In this document: positions 15,313-23,201 of the stretch, piece after piece
Layout: each line of letters begins with the position of its first letter
Numbering within the stretch: the stretch's first letter is position 1
DNA from: Gemmatimonadota bacterium
GTDB taxonomy: Bacteria > Latescibacterota > UBA2968 > UBA8231
Direction of reading: 5' to 3'
DNA length: 64,000 nt
Assembly: GCA_009840005.1 (NCBI GenBank)
Contig: VXOR01000047.1
Location: 1-64,000 of the forward strand
Made by a program: the position numbers and the translations under genes
Notes under the pieces: generated by a model
What the model was told of the DNA's origin: nothing
The model's database searches: none
The model's input: only the letters and a program-made list of their open reading frames with translations

Positions 15313-15740
15313 AGAGGTTTTCGTATCGGCTAATAGCCATATATAACTGGCTATATAACCAGTTAGTCCCCGCCTACAGGACCTGTGAAGTCGAGGGCAA
15401 TCTACCCAATCAACTCGGTCGCCAAATCCTTTATATCGTCCAAGAGGACGGATATCCTGAGTATGCTTCTATGGTGTGTCCATGCGGATGTGGCCGGATA
15501 TTATACATGAATCTTATATCGGACGAGCGGCCATGCTGGAATCTTACCCTGCATTCTGACAGTTCAGCGAGTTTGTATCCTTCGGTCTGGCGCAAAAAGG
15601 ATTGCTGTTCACATTTTTGGTTTCGTCAGGGACGTGTCCAGTGGTGCATAGATTCCCACCTCTCTATCAGTCAGCAATTACTTCGATGGTTGAAAATCAT
15701 AATCACCCTTGTTCGCTCAAGCCGCAAATTGTTTTGTTGA
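15309..15740 (+). CDS. DUF6527-type metal-binding protein of the ubiquitin-like operon
   Basis: A 143-residue Cys-rich protein. The pattern VCPCGCGRILYMNL, RPCW, SLYPSVWRKKDCCSHFWFRQG and VQWC matches DUF6527, a small metal-binding family found at the end of multiubiquitin operons. ATGA overlap with the E1 gene shows coupling. Its role (target recruitment, E3-like, or structural zinc protein) is unknown; the cysteines look like metal ligands rather than a transfer site, but since E1 and E2 lack cysteines the possibility that this protein contributes a nucleophile deserves mention. Confidence 0.7.
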   Translation: MKRFSYRLIAIYNWLYNQLVPAYRTCEVEGNLPNQLGRQILYIVQEDGYPEYASMVCPCGCGRILYMNLISDERPCWNLTLHSDSSASLYPSVWRKKDCCSHFWFRQGRVQWCIDSHLSISQQLLRWLKIIITLVRSSRKLFC

Positions 15741-15850
15741 TGTCGCGTTTCTAAGTCCAAATTCCCGGATTTATAGCACTCTTTTGCCTATACTTACAAT
15801 CATTACGGGCCCTAGTATAGACCACCAGACCGTACACACGGAGAATAGAC

Positions 15851-16858
15851 ATGGCCAAAGCCAAAACGCGACCGAAAAACAAAAGCCGCGCCCGCAAGAA
15901 ACTCCGCATCGCCTTCATCGGCGCTGGTGGCCGCGCCCTGATGGCCCACTACCCTTCACTGCGCGACATCCCCGAGGCCGAACTAGTCGCCGTCGCCGAG
16001 ATCGACGAACAGCGCCTGCACAAAACCTGTGATCTCTACGACATCAAAGGCCGCTACAGCGCCTACCACCAAATGCTCGAACGCGAAAAACCCGACGCGG
16101 TTTACGCCATCATGCCGCCGCACCACCTTTTCGACATCTGCGCCACCGTGATCGAACACGGCTGCCATCTCATCATCGAAAAACCCCCCGCTGTTACCAC
16201 TGAGCAAATCCGCCAACTCGCCGCTTTAGCCCGCCGTCACAATGTCCTGACCGGCGTCGCCTTCCAACGCCGTTTTGCCCCCGTCATTCGCCGCGGCAAA
16301 ACCCTGTGCGAAAAACGCGGCACGGTGCACACCGCCCACGCCAGCTTCTACAAAAACTGGGTTGGCGGCGCGCCCTACTATCGCGGAGCGCTGGACATGC
16401 TTACCTGCGATGGCATCCACGCCGTCGATACCTTGCGCTACCTATGCGGTGGCGAAGTCGAATCCGTTGCCAGCGACTCGCGTCGCCTCGACGCCGATCA
16501 CTGGAATGTCCATTTAGCCCTAGTCCGTTTCAGCAGCGGGGCCACCGGGCTCTTGCTCAACAACTTCATGGCCGGTCGGCGGATGTTCAGCGTCGAGATC
16601 CACTCTCCCGGCATCTCCTTCTTCGGCGATCCCGAAGAAGGCGGCCAGCTCTACGCCGATAACAAGACCGAGCCTATCGACGAGTTGGACCCTACCGTCC
16701 TAGCAGGCAGCGCAGAGGACTATCGAGCCTTCGGCCCCTACGATATCAACCGCCATTTTGTGGATTGCATGTTAAAGGGGAAAGATCCCGAAACGAATTT
16801 CGACGACGCAACTAAGACCATGGAACTGGTCGACGCGGTTTACCGTTCGCAGATTTGA
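15851..16858 (+). CDS. Gfo/Idh/MocA family oxidoreductase
   Basis: A 335-residue NAD(P)-dependent dehydrogenase with a Lys/Arg-rich leader of 16 residues, a Rossmann start LRIAFIGAGGRALMAHYP, the IIEKPPAVTTEQI family motif and a C-terminal domain containing DMLTCDGIHAVDTLRYL, whose Asp/His pair is the usual catalytic region. The positively charged leader is odd but is preceded by no better start. It is a single-gene unit after the defence genes. The substrate is unknown; similar enzymes degrade sugars and inositols. Confidence 0.88.
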   Translation: MAKAKTRPKNKSRARKKLRIAFIGAGGRALMAHYPSLRDIPEAELVAVAEIDEQRLHKTCDLYDIKGRYSAYHQMLEREKPDAVYAIMPPHHLFDICATVIEHGCHLIIEKPPAVTTEQIRQLAALARRHNVLTGVAFQRRFAPVIRRGKTLCEKRGTVHTAHASFYKNWVGGAPYYRGALDMLTCDGIHAVDTLRYLCGGEVESVASDSRRLDADHWNVHLALVRFSSGATGLLLNNFMAGRRMFSVEIHSPGISFFGDPEEGGQLYADNKTEPIDELDPTVLAGSAEDYRAFGPYDINRHFVDCMLKGKDPETNFDDATKTMELVDAVYRSQI

Positions 16859-16862
16859 GTCT

Positions 16863-16890
16863 AAGGGCGACCACAAGAGTCGCTCCTACG
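16863..16890. repeat. Short imperfect hairpin downstream of the oxidoreductase gene
   Basis: AGGGCGAC and GTCGCTCCT form an imperfect inverted repeat with loop CACAAGA. It resembles the GTAGGGGCGACC-type palindromes common in environmental genomes and sits between convergent genes, so it could act as a weak bidirectional terminator. Confidence 0.4.
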
Positions 16891-16916
16891 TATGGCGTGT
16901 AGGCAGGAGATAGTTT

Positions 16917-17879
16917 CTAGTCTTGTTTCGTTCCCCACCGCGTCGCGATAACTGCATCCATGAAAATCTGCCCTAGGTGAAACACAATACAAGGTATTGC
17001 TAGCAACCCCTTCTGCTCGGGCGACACGGCCGAATCCGGCAAAAACGCCAGTACTGTCATCGCCACCGGCAAGGTCTTTTGGCTGGCCATCAGCACAACG
17101 GCTTTGCGCACCGCCGCTTCAAGCTGCAAAAGCGCGCAAGCGCCGCCATTGAGTAGCAGGTAAAGCGCGTGGATTGCCAATCCAGACACTACCAGAATCA
17201 ACAAGCTCGCAGGTTCTATCTGGGCTAGCCGCCCGGAAGACTCGCTGAATTTCATCCACGGAATCGAGATCAGCGCTGCATTGCTGGCCAAAGTCAACCG
17301 CGAGCGCTGGGCGTCAATCCAATCGACGGCGAAGCGCCGCAAGTACTTGCCGACACCCAAGGGCAGCAAGATCGAAAGACAGAGTTTGGCGAATAGATCG
17401 CTAGCCGAAAGCTCGACTTGGCCTAGCGCACTCAGCAGATGCGCCAACACGAAGGGCACCGTGAAGATGCCGGCGATATTGGTCAGCACCGTCAAAAGCA
17501 AGGCCAAGGCGACATTGCCTCTGGCCTGCGCTGTCAGCGCCACGCCCGAAGTCAGGGTCGTCGGCATGCAGCAGAACAGGGCTAGACCGAATTGGAAGGC
17601 GGGTTCCATCGGGAGTTGGAACGCGATCGCCGCACCGAGAAAGGGCGTGGCGAAGAGAATCGAAACACACCCCCAAGATGTGGCCTTCCACGCGGCGAGG
17701 GCGGCGTGGACTTCGTCGGTCTTCAGCATCAGCCCCGAAAGCAAAAAGATGAGGCTAACCGCGACGTACTGCGTGGGTAGTTCGGCCATGTAGAGGCCTG
17801 GACGGGGAAAGAAGAAACCCACCACGGCCACGACCAACAAACCAACGGGCAGAAATTGTCGCAGAAGGAAACCTAGCAT
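16917..17879 (-). CDS. Bile acid:sodium symporter family (BASS/SBF-like) transporter
   Basis: A 320-residue integral membrane protein with nine or ten hydrophobic segments. It matches the SBF-like branch (YfeH type): FFFPRPGLYMAELPTQY, LIFLLSGLMLKTDEVHAAL, the crossover segment CCMPTTLTSGVALTAQARGN and a second repeat ending SQKTLPVAMTVLAFLP. The TLTSGVAL and SQKTLPVA crossover motifs form the sodium and substrate site in this fold. The natural substrate is unknown; bile acids are unlikely in a free-living bacterium, and organic anions or keto acids are more plausible. Confidence 0.87.
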   Translation of the reverse strand: MLGFLLRQFLPVGLLVVAVVGFFFPRPGLYMAELPTQYVAVSLIFLLSGLMLKTDEVHAALAAWKATSWGCVSILFATPFLGAAIAFQLPMEPAFQFGLALFCCMPTTLTSGVALTAQARGNVALALLLTVLTNIAGIFTVPFVLAHLLSALGQVELSASDLFAKLCLSILLPLGVGKYLRRFAVDWIDAQRSRLTLASNAALISIPWMKFSESSGRLAQIEPASLLILVVSGLAIHALYLLLNGGACALLQLEAAVRKAVVLMASQKTLPVAMTVLAFLPDSAVSPEQKGLLAIPCIVFHLGQIFMDAVIATRWGTKQD

Positions 17880-17888
17880 TGTTCACTG

Positions 17889-17915
17889 AAAAAAAGGCCG
17901 GACATCGTCCGGCCT
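17889..17915 (-). terminator. Intrinsic terminator after the DtxR-type regulator gene
   Basis: On the minus strand a perfect stem AGGCCGGAC / GTCCGGCCT with loop GAT is followed by seven T residues. It ends the gap-regulator transcript 85 bp after the regulator stop codon and just before the transporter gene. Confidence 0.85.
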
Positions 17916-17999
17916 GACAGATAAAAGCTATATCCTCTCGAGATCTACTCGCGCTCTACTAGGGCAACTATGAGATAGCCGTAACAAAGCGCAGAAGTT

Positions 18000-18488
18000 T
18001 CACGCTTTCACGTCGCCGCTATCGCGAAGCTCTAGGGCATCTTCGCGGAACATCTGGAGAAACCCGTTGGCCGCAGGTTTTTCCGAAAACAACACGCGCA
18101 GAAAATGGACCAGCCGCATCCGCGCTTCCGTGCTGATTAGGTGCTCGACTTTGCAGGCGTCGATCATGGCGTCGTCCTCGTCCATACCGAGGGCGTCTCT
18201 GAGGAACCGCTGCACGACCAAGCGCGTTTCCTCGACCTCCTGCACCACTTTCAAGCCCTGTTCGGTAAGTTCGAGAAAGCGGTTGAGGTCCTCTTGCACA
18301 TAGCCGCGCTCCTTGAGGTGCTTCATGGCCGTCGAGACGCTGCCTTTGGTGATGCTTAGGTACTTGGCGATATCCGAGACGCGGGCGTAGCCGTATTCCC
18401 CGCGCAGCTCGTGGATCGCCATCAAGTGATGCGCCGCGCTATGGCTTAGTTCGTTTTCTTCGTAGGCTCTCCAGACTTCCTCAAACAT
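18000..18488 (-). CDS. DtxR/MntR family metal-dependent regulator
   Basis: A 162-residue repressor with an N-terminal winged helix (ARVSDIAKYLSITKGSVSTAMKHLKERGYV) and a dimerisation domain carrying the metal-site helix IDACKVEHLIS (Cys, Glu and His ligands as in DtxR/MntR). The SH3-like third domain is absent, as in MntR. It lies 30 bp downstream of gap on the same strand and probably shares its transcript. Metal specificity (Mn or Fe) cannot be decided. Confidence 0.88.
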   Translation of the reverse strand: MFEEVWRAYEENELSHSAAHHLMAIHELRGEYGYARVSDIAKYLSITKGSVSTAMKHLKERGYVQEDLNRFLELTEQGLKVVQEVEETRLVVQRFLRDALGMDEDDAMIDACKVEHLISTEARMRLVHFLRVLFSEKPAANGFLQMFREDALELRDSGDVKA

Positions 18489-18518
18489 GCGTTTTGCCTT
18501 TCTTCCTCCGCTTATGAG

Positions 18519-19517
18519 TCATTGGCCGAGCTTGCGCAGCAAATCCACGCAGCGATTGGAATAGCCCCATTCGTTGTCGTACCATCCGAGGATCTTGACC
18601 ATATTTCCTTCGAGAACATTCGTCGATAGCGCGTCGAAGACACACGAGTGCGGGTTGCCTACGATGTCGGCCAAGACTAGCGGTTCCTCAGAGTACTCGA
18701 GAATGCCAGCCAGCGAGTTGGCGGCGGCGGCTTTGAACGCCGCGTTGATTGCTTCGGCATCCGCTGCGCTTTTGAGTTCGGCGGTAAGGTCGGTCAACGA
18801 ACCGTCGGGGGTTGGCACGCGGATGGCCAAGCCATCGAGCTTGCCGTCGAGCTCGGGTAGCACCTTACCTACCGCGGCCGCCGCCCCCGTAGTTGTGGGC
18901 ACCATCGAGGCCGCGGCCGAGCGCGCCCGCCGCATGTCGCTGTGCGGGGCATCGAGCAGGCGTTGGTCGCCGGTGTACGAGTGAATTGTATTCATCATGC
19001 CTTTGATGATGCCAAATTTTTCGTGTAGGACTTTGACCATGGGGGCTAAACAGTTGGTCGTACACGAAGCATTGGAAATAATCGCGTGGTCGGCTTGGAT
19101 GACGTCGTCGTTGACGCCCATTACCACGGTTACGTCTTCGCCTTTGGCCGGAGCAGAAATGACGACCTTTTTGGCCCCAGCGTCGATATGGGCACGAGCC
19201 TTGCTGGCCTCAGTGAAAAATCCCGTTGACTCCAGCACCACTTCGACCCCCAAATCACCCCAAGGCAGGTTGGCCGGGTCGCGTTCGGCCAAGATGCGAA
19301 TCGCTTGGCCGTTGACGACCAAGTCGTCGCCAGCAACCTCTATCTCGCCGGCGAAGCGGCCGTGGGTGGAGTCGTATTTGAGTAGGTGGGCAAGTGTTTG
19401 GGCGTCGGTTAGATCGTTGATGGCTTTGATCTCGATGCCACCTTGCTCGACAGCCGCCCTAAACACCAAACGACCGATTCGACCAAAGCCATTAATAGCA
19501 ACAGGTAGCTCTCCCAT
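18519..19517 (-). CDS. gap: Glyceraldehyde-3-phosphate dehydrogenase, type I
   Basis: A 332-residue glycolytic enzyme that oxidises glyceraldehyde-3-phosphate to 1,3-bisphosphoglycerate. The sequence has the NAD fold [13 protein letters not shown], Asp in AINDLTD (NAD rather than NADP preference), the catalytic SNASCTTNC and the partner His in [11 protein letters not shown], and ends with [11 protein letters not shown]. Length and motifs are standard. It is first in a two-gene unit with the DtxR-type regulator, an uncommon partner for gap. Confidence 0.97.
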   Translation of the reverse strand: MGELPVAINGFGRIGRLVFRAAVEQGGIEIKAINDLTDAQTLAHLLKYDSTHGRFAGEIEVAGDDLVVNGQAIRILAERDPANLPWGDLGVEVVLESTGFFTEASKARAHIDAGAKKVVISAPAKGEDVTVVMGVNDDVIQADHAIISNASCTTNCLAPMVKVLHEKFGIIKGMMNTIHSYTGDQRLLDAPHSDMRRARSAAASMVPTTTGAAAAVGKVLPELDGKLDGLAIRVPTPDGSLTDLTAELKSAADAEAINAAFKAAAANSLAGILEYSEEPLVLADIVGNPHSCVFDALSTNVLEGNMVKILGWYDNEWGYSNRCVDLLRKLGQ

Positions 19518-19848
19518 TTTCCAGTGTATTCCTTCCTGTAAATAGCAGTAGATTTGGGGGTCTGAGAAAAGTCAGCCGCTCATCCCTGCGGGCCATGCGA
19601 CGATCTAAAAGAATATGGTAGCAAACGGATGAACGGAACTTTACAGCCCGATGTAAAAACTTATATTGCACAGTTGCGGGAAGCGGGCAAGGCGGGCAAA
19701 TCGGACTTGATTCTCAACTTTTGCGTTTTTTGTGTTGCAAAAAGCTAACGAATAAACCCGACCTCAGCAAGAGCACTACCACTGGCCGAGATGTGCGCTG
19801 GAGGGCTAGGCTGAAGGACGGGACAGACAATCAAAGAACAGAGAAGCG
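19518..19848. other. Divergent intergenic region between gap and the M20 peptidase gene
   Basis: About 330 bases without a gene. It must hold both promoters. On the gap side TTGCCC and TATAAG occur about 19 bp apart near 19665-19695 (weak evidence). A short A/T-rich inverted repeat (CTTTTGC / GCAAAAAG) lies at 19719-19745. I see no riboswitch or repeat of known type. Confidence 0.35.
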
Positions 19849-21261
19849 ATGCGTGAGGAAGGCATAGTCTTGGAGAAAGCGCTGCTGTGCATCGACGAGC
19901 AGCAGCGGTCCTATATCGAACAACTGAAATCCTTTATCCGCATTCCCAGCGTCAGCGCAGGGGCCGATGAAGACACCAGCGACGCCCTCGTCCAAGCAGC
20001 CGATTTCCTCGTCGGCCAATTCGACCAAATGGGGTTTGAGGTCGAGAAGATCCAAGTAAGGGCCGCTACCAATCCCCTAGTCGTCGCCCGTAGTCCCGCG
20101 TTCTCGTCGGATCGACCCACTGTCTTGATCTATGGTCATTACGATGTACAAGGGGTGGACAATCCGCGCTCGGCTTGGGAGGTGGATCCCTTTGCTGCCG
20201 AGGAGCAGGATGGCTTCCTTATCGCCCGGGGGGCCAGCGACAATAAGGGGCCCTGTTTCGCGCATCTGAAGGCGGCCGAAGTCGTTCTCGCCAATGGGAA
20301 TCAGCTTCCGTTCAATCTGGTCTTCTTGATCGAAGGCGAGGAGGAATGCGGCAGCGCTGCGTTGAGCCAGTTTGTGGCCGAGGGCGGGCTTGATGAATTT
20401 GCCCCGGTGCTCTGTACTGTGATTTCCGACACCAGCATGTTCGGGCCGGATCAGCCCTCGCTGACTTTGGGGCTGCGCGGCATTGTCTATACCGAGGTCG
20501 AGGTTTTTGGGCCGACGCAGGACGTGCATTCCGGCCTTTTCGGCGGCATTGTCCACAACCCCAACCAACTTCTCGTCAACGCATTGGCCGGCCTCATCGA
20601 CGCCGACGGGCATATCACTGTGCCCGGTTTCTACGAGGGGGTGCAACCGCTTTCGGCCCGCGAAAAGAGCCTCTACGCTGCCCTTGCGGTGGACGAAGAT
20701 GCCTATTGCCGCACCTTGGGCGTGCCCTCGCTGGTGGGAGAGCAGGAGCACTCCATCCTCGAAAGGCGCTGGACTCGTCCCACGCTCGACATCAACCTCC
20801 TCAGCGGCGGCAGTCCGCGCACCGTCATACCGGCTGTCGCCCGAGCGGCCATCTCCTGCCGATTAGTACCCGACCAGGATCCCGAGCACATCCAAGCCGC
20901 CCTCGAAGAACATATCCGCGCTCGGCTGCCCGCCGGCACCCGCGTCGAGTTCAAAAACCAACATTGCTCACCGTCCTACTACTTGGATATAGACCATCCA
21001 CTAGTCGAGCCGACACTTGAGGCGATGCGCAAGGGATTCGGAATCGAGCCGGTGTTTACCCGCGAGGGCGGCTCCATCCCCATCGTCGTCGATTTTGCCG
21101 CTGCGACGGGCGCACCGGTCTTGCTCATCGGCCTAGGGCAAATCACCGACAATTGGCACGGCCCCAACGAGCGCTTTTCCATGCGCGACTTTCACCGCGG
21201 CATCCGCACTGCGGCCGCGCTCTTATGCGAGTTAGCGCAAGCATCTCAGCGCACAACCTAG
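19849..21261 (+). CDS. M20 family dinuclear zinc peptidase (dipeptidase/deacetylase type)
   Basis: A 470-residue cytoplasmic peptidase of the ArgE/DapE/CPG2/carnosinase superfamily. All five metal ligands are recognisable: His in IYGHYDVQG, the bridging Asp in RGASDNKGP, the catalytic Glu-Glu in IEGEEECGS, Asp in VISDTSMF and the last His in WHGPNE. The insertion domain contains DVHSGLFGGIVHNP, which places it with carnosinase-like members that act on short peptides. It heads a run of plus-strand genes with a PhyH dioxygenase and an Ldh2-type dehydrogenase, perhaps a catabolic unit. Confidence 0.92.
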   Translation: MREEGIVLEKALLCIDEQQRSYIEQLKSFIRIPSVSAGADEDTSDALVQAADFLVGQFDQMGFEVEKIQVRAATNPLVVARSPAFSSDRPTVLIYGHYDVQGVDNPRSAWEVDPFAAEEQDGFLIARGASDNKGPCFAHLKAAEVVLANGNQLPFNLVFLIEGEEECGSAALSQFVAEGGLDEFAPVLCTVISDTSMFGPDQPSLTLGLRGIVYTEVEVFGPTQDVHSGLFGGIVHNPNQLLVNALAGLIDADGHITVPGFYEGVQPLSAREKSLYAALAVDEDAYCRTLGVPSLVGEQEHSILERRWTRPTLDINLLSGGSPRTVIPAVARAAISCRLVPDQDPEHIQAALEEHIRARLPAGTRVEFKNQHCSPSYYLDIDHPLVEPTLEAMRKGFGIEPVFTREGGSIPIVVDFAAATGAPVLLIGLGQITDNWHGPNERFSMRDFHRGIRTAAALLCELAQASQRTT

Positions 21262-21294
21262 TCCCACCGTTCTGCACAAGGCAAGGAGTCACCC

Positions 21295-22110
21295 GTGTCT
21301 CTCTCCCACGCCCAAATAACCCATTTCAAAAATCACGGCTACACCGCGGTGCCCGATTTTTTCGCCCCCCGCGAAGTCCAAGCCATACAAGCCGAAGTCG
21401 AGCGCTTCAAACGCGAGGGTTTGGTCCGCAATGTCGCCACCGAGGGCGACAGCAAGACTCCCTCCACCACCAAGGTCAACTTGCAACTGATTCCTCTGTA
21501 CGACAAAAGCGATCTCATTCGCGCCCTGCCCTTTGACGACAAAGTCACCGTCGCCGTTTCACAACTCATCGGCACGCCCTTCATCCTGCATCTAGACCAG
21601 ATGTTTCTCAAACCGGCCGGGCACGGCATCGGCACGGACTGGCACCAAGACAACGCCTATTTCAAAATAGACGATCCCTTAAAAGGCACTGCCATGTGGG
21701 TTGCCGTTCACGACGCAACCATTGAAAATGGCACCATCCACGTCGTGCACGATTCCTTCAAGGAGGAATACCCGCATGACCGCGATCCTTACTCCGATCA
21801 CCACATCCACTGCCAAGTACCCGAGGAGCGTGCCGTGCCTATTGAGCTAAAGGCCGGTGGCGTCGTTTTCTTCTGCTACGGCACGGCCCACTCGACTAAA
21901 GCCAATACCACCAATCGCGAGCGCGCCGGACTTGCCTTCCACTTCCTGCACACCGCCTGCGTTGATCGCGCCAGACTCATCGGCGAACGACGCGGCCAGC
22001 CCATCTTGGTGGGGCCAGAAGCCACGGGTGGCCAAGCCGAATACGGCGAGCGCGTCGCTGGGACTTGGGAATGGGAAATCGAACGCGTCCTCGAGGGAGC
22101 AACCAACTAA
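21295..22110 (+). CDS. Phytanoyl-CoA dioxygenase (PhyH) family protein
   Basis: A 271-residue Fe(II)/2-oxoglutarate dioxygenase. Iron ligands are visible: HQD in DWHQDNAYFKIDD and the distal His in YGTAHSTKANT, with a downstream Arg of the 2-oxoglutarate site (NRERAG). Start is GTG at 21295 with AAGGAG 10 bases upstream. The stop overlaps the ATG of the next gene (TAATG), so they are translationally coupled. Substrate unknown; the partner dehydrogenase suggests sequential oxidation of a small molecule. Confidence 0.9.
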   Translation: MSLSHAQITHFKNHGYTAVPDFFAPREVQAIQAEVERFKREGLVRNVATEGDSKTPSTTKVNLQLIPLYDKSDLIRALPFDDKVTVAVSQLIGTPFILHLDQMFLKPAGHGIGTDWHQDNAYFKIDDPLKGTAMWVAVHDATIENGTIHVVHDSFKEEYPHDRDPYSDHHIHCQVPEERAVPIELKAGGVVFFCYGTAHSTKANTTNRERAGLAFHFLHTACVDRARLIGERRGQPILVGPEATGGQAEYGERVAGTWEWEIERVLEGATN

Positions 22111-23168
22111 TGCCGCACATCAAACCCGACGACCTGCGCCAGATAGGCTACCAGCTTTTCGAGACGGCCGGCTGCCCTCCTGCTAGCGCCCGCGCCGTGA
22201 CCGACCACTTAGTCGAGTCGTCTCTCTACGGGCACGACTCGCACGGCAGCCTGCGCCTCTACGAATACGTCGAACAGATCCAAGACGGCATTTTTGATCC
22301 CAAGGGCCAGCCCTCTATTGTCAGCGAAAGACCCTGCACGGTGGTCGTCGATGGCGGCGGAACCATGGGCCAGATCGGCGGGACGTTTGCCACCCAGCTA
22401 GCCATCGACAAGGCCGCCCAGTACGGGGTCGCCACTGCCACGCTACGCAACTGCGGGCACGTTGGCCGGGTGGGGGCCTATCCGCTACAGGTCGCCCGCC
22501 AAGGCATGATTGGGTTAGCCTTTTGCAACGCCGGTCATCTCGGGCGACAGATCGCTCCCTACGGTGGGATCGACGGCAAGCTCAGCACCAATCCCATATC
22601 CTGTGCCGCACCCCGGCGCAACGCCGACCCGATCTTAGTCGATATGACCACCTCAGTCTGCGCCGAGGGCAAGGTCCGCGTCGCCCACAACCGGGGAGAA
22701 CAGCTACCCGAGGGCCGGATCATTGACCACGATGGCAACCCCTCTACCGACCCAGAGGCCTTTGTCGGCGATCCGCCCGGCGCAATCCTGCCTTTCGGCG
22801 GGCCGGTGGCCTATAAGGGGTACTGCCTGAGTATGATAGTTGAGATTCTAGGCGGGGCTCTCAGCGGTCAGGGCTGTGCCAACGGCGAGACCGTCATGCA
22901 GAGCAACGGGCTACACCTGACGGTGTACAACATCGATCACTTCGTCGAAATGGACTACTACTTCGACGAGCTCGAAAGCCTAATCCGCCACGTATCCACC
23001 AGCCGCGTCGATCCGCACATTGGCGAGATACTGCTGCCCGGCGACCCTGAATACCGCACAGGACACCAGCGCCGTGAAGAGGGTATTCCCATCGACGACA
23101 CGACTTGGAGCCACATCGTCGAGGCCGCACATAGTCTCGGGCTAGATCCTCAAGCTTGGTCGCAATAA
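22110..23168 (+). CDS. Malate/L-lactate/ureidoglycolate dehydrogenase family (Ldh2 fold)
   Basis: A 352-residue NAD(P)-dependent 2-hydroxyacid dehydrogenase of the Ldh2/YlbC type. Typical sequence: LVESSLYGHDSHGSLRL with the catalytic His, TLRNCGHVGRVGAYPL, and the FGGPVAYKGYCLSMIVEIL segment. The start overlaps the PhyH stop. It ends 8 bp before the tRNA-Sec-like direct repeat, so it is the last gene before the putative island. Confidence 0.9.
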   Translation: MPHIKPDDLRQIGYQLFETAGCPPASARAVTDHLVESSLYGHDSHGSLRLYEYVEQIQDGIFDPKGQPSIVSERPCTVVVDGGGTMGQIGGTFATQLAIDKAAQYGVATATLRNCGHVGRVGAYPLQVARQGMIGLAFCNAGHLGRQIAPYGGIDGKLSTNPISCAAPRRNADPILVDMTTSVCAEGKVRVAHNRGEQLPEGRIIDHDGNPSTDPEAFVGDPPGAILPFGGPVAYKGYCLSMIVEILGGALSGQGCANGETVMQSNGLHLTVYNIDHFVEMDYYFDELESLIRHVSTSRVDPHIGEILLPGDPEYRTGHQRREEGIPIDDTTWSHIVEAAHSLGLDPQAWSQ

Positions 23169-23175
23169 GGACGGG

Positions 23176-23201
23176 TGGCGGGAACGCGTGGGAATCGAAC
23201 C
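23176..23201 (-). repeat. Partial copy of the tRNA-Sec 3' end, candidate left attachment site
   Basis: These 26 bases match 25 of 26 bases of the 3' end of the tRNA-Sec gene (55745-55770), including the CCA end, the acceptor strand and part of the T arm, in the same orientation. It is too short to be a tRNA. It abuts the stop codon of the sialidase-like gene. Direct repeats of a tRNA 3' end are left when an integrase inserts an element into a tRNA gene. Confidence 0.8.

Noticed and set aside
20077..20751. 224-codon minus-strand frame inside the M20 peptidase region
   Set aside because: The plus-strand M20 gene has all metal ligands; the opposite frame has no recognisable domain.
23176..23201. 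A second tRNA gene at the left repeat
   Set aside because: Only the acceptor strand and part of the T arm are present; no anticodon or D arm follows.
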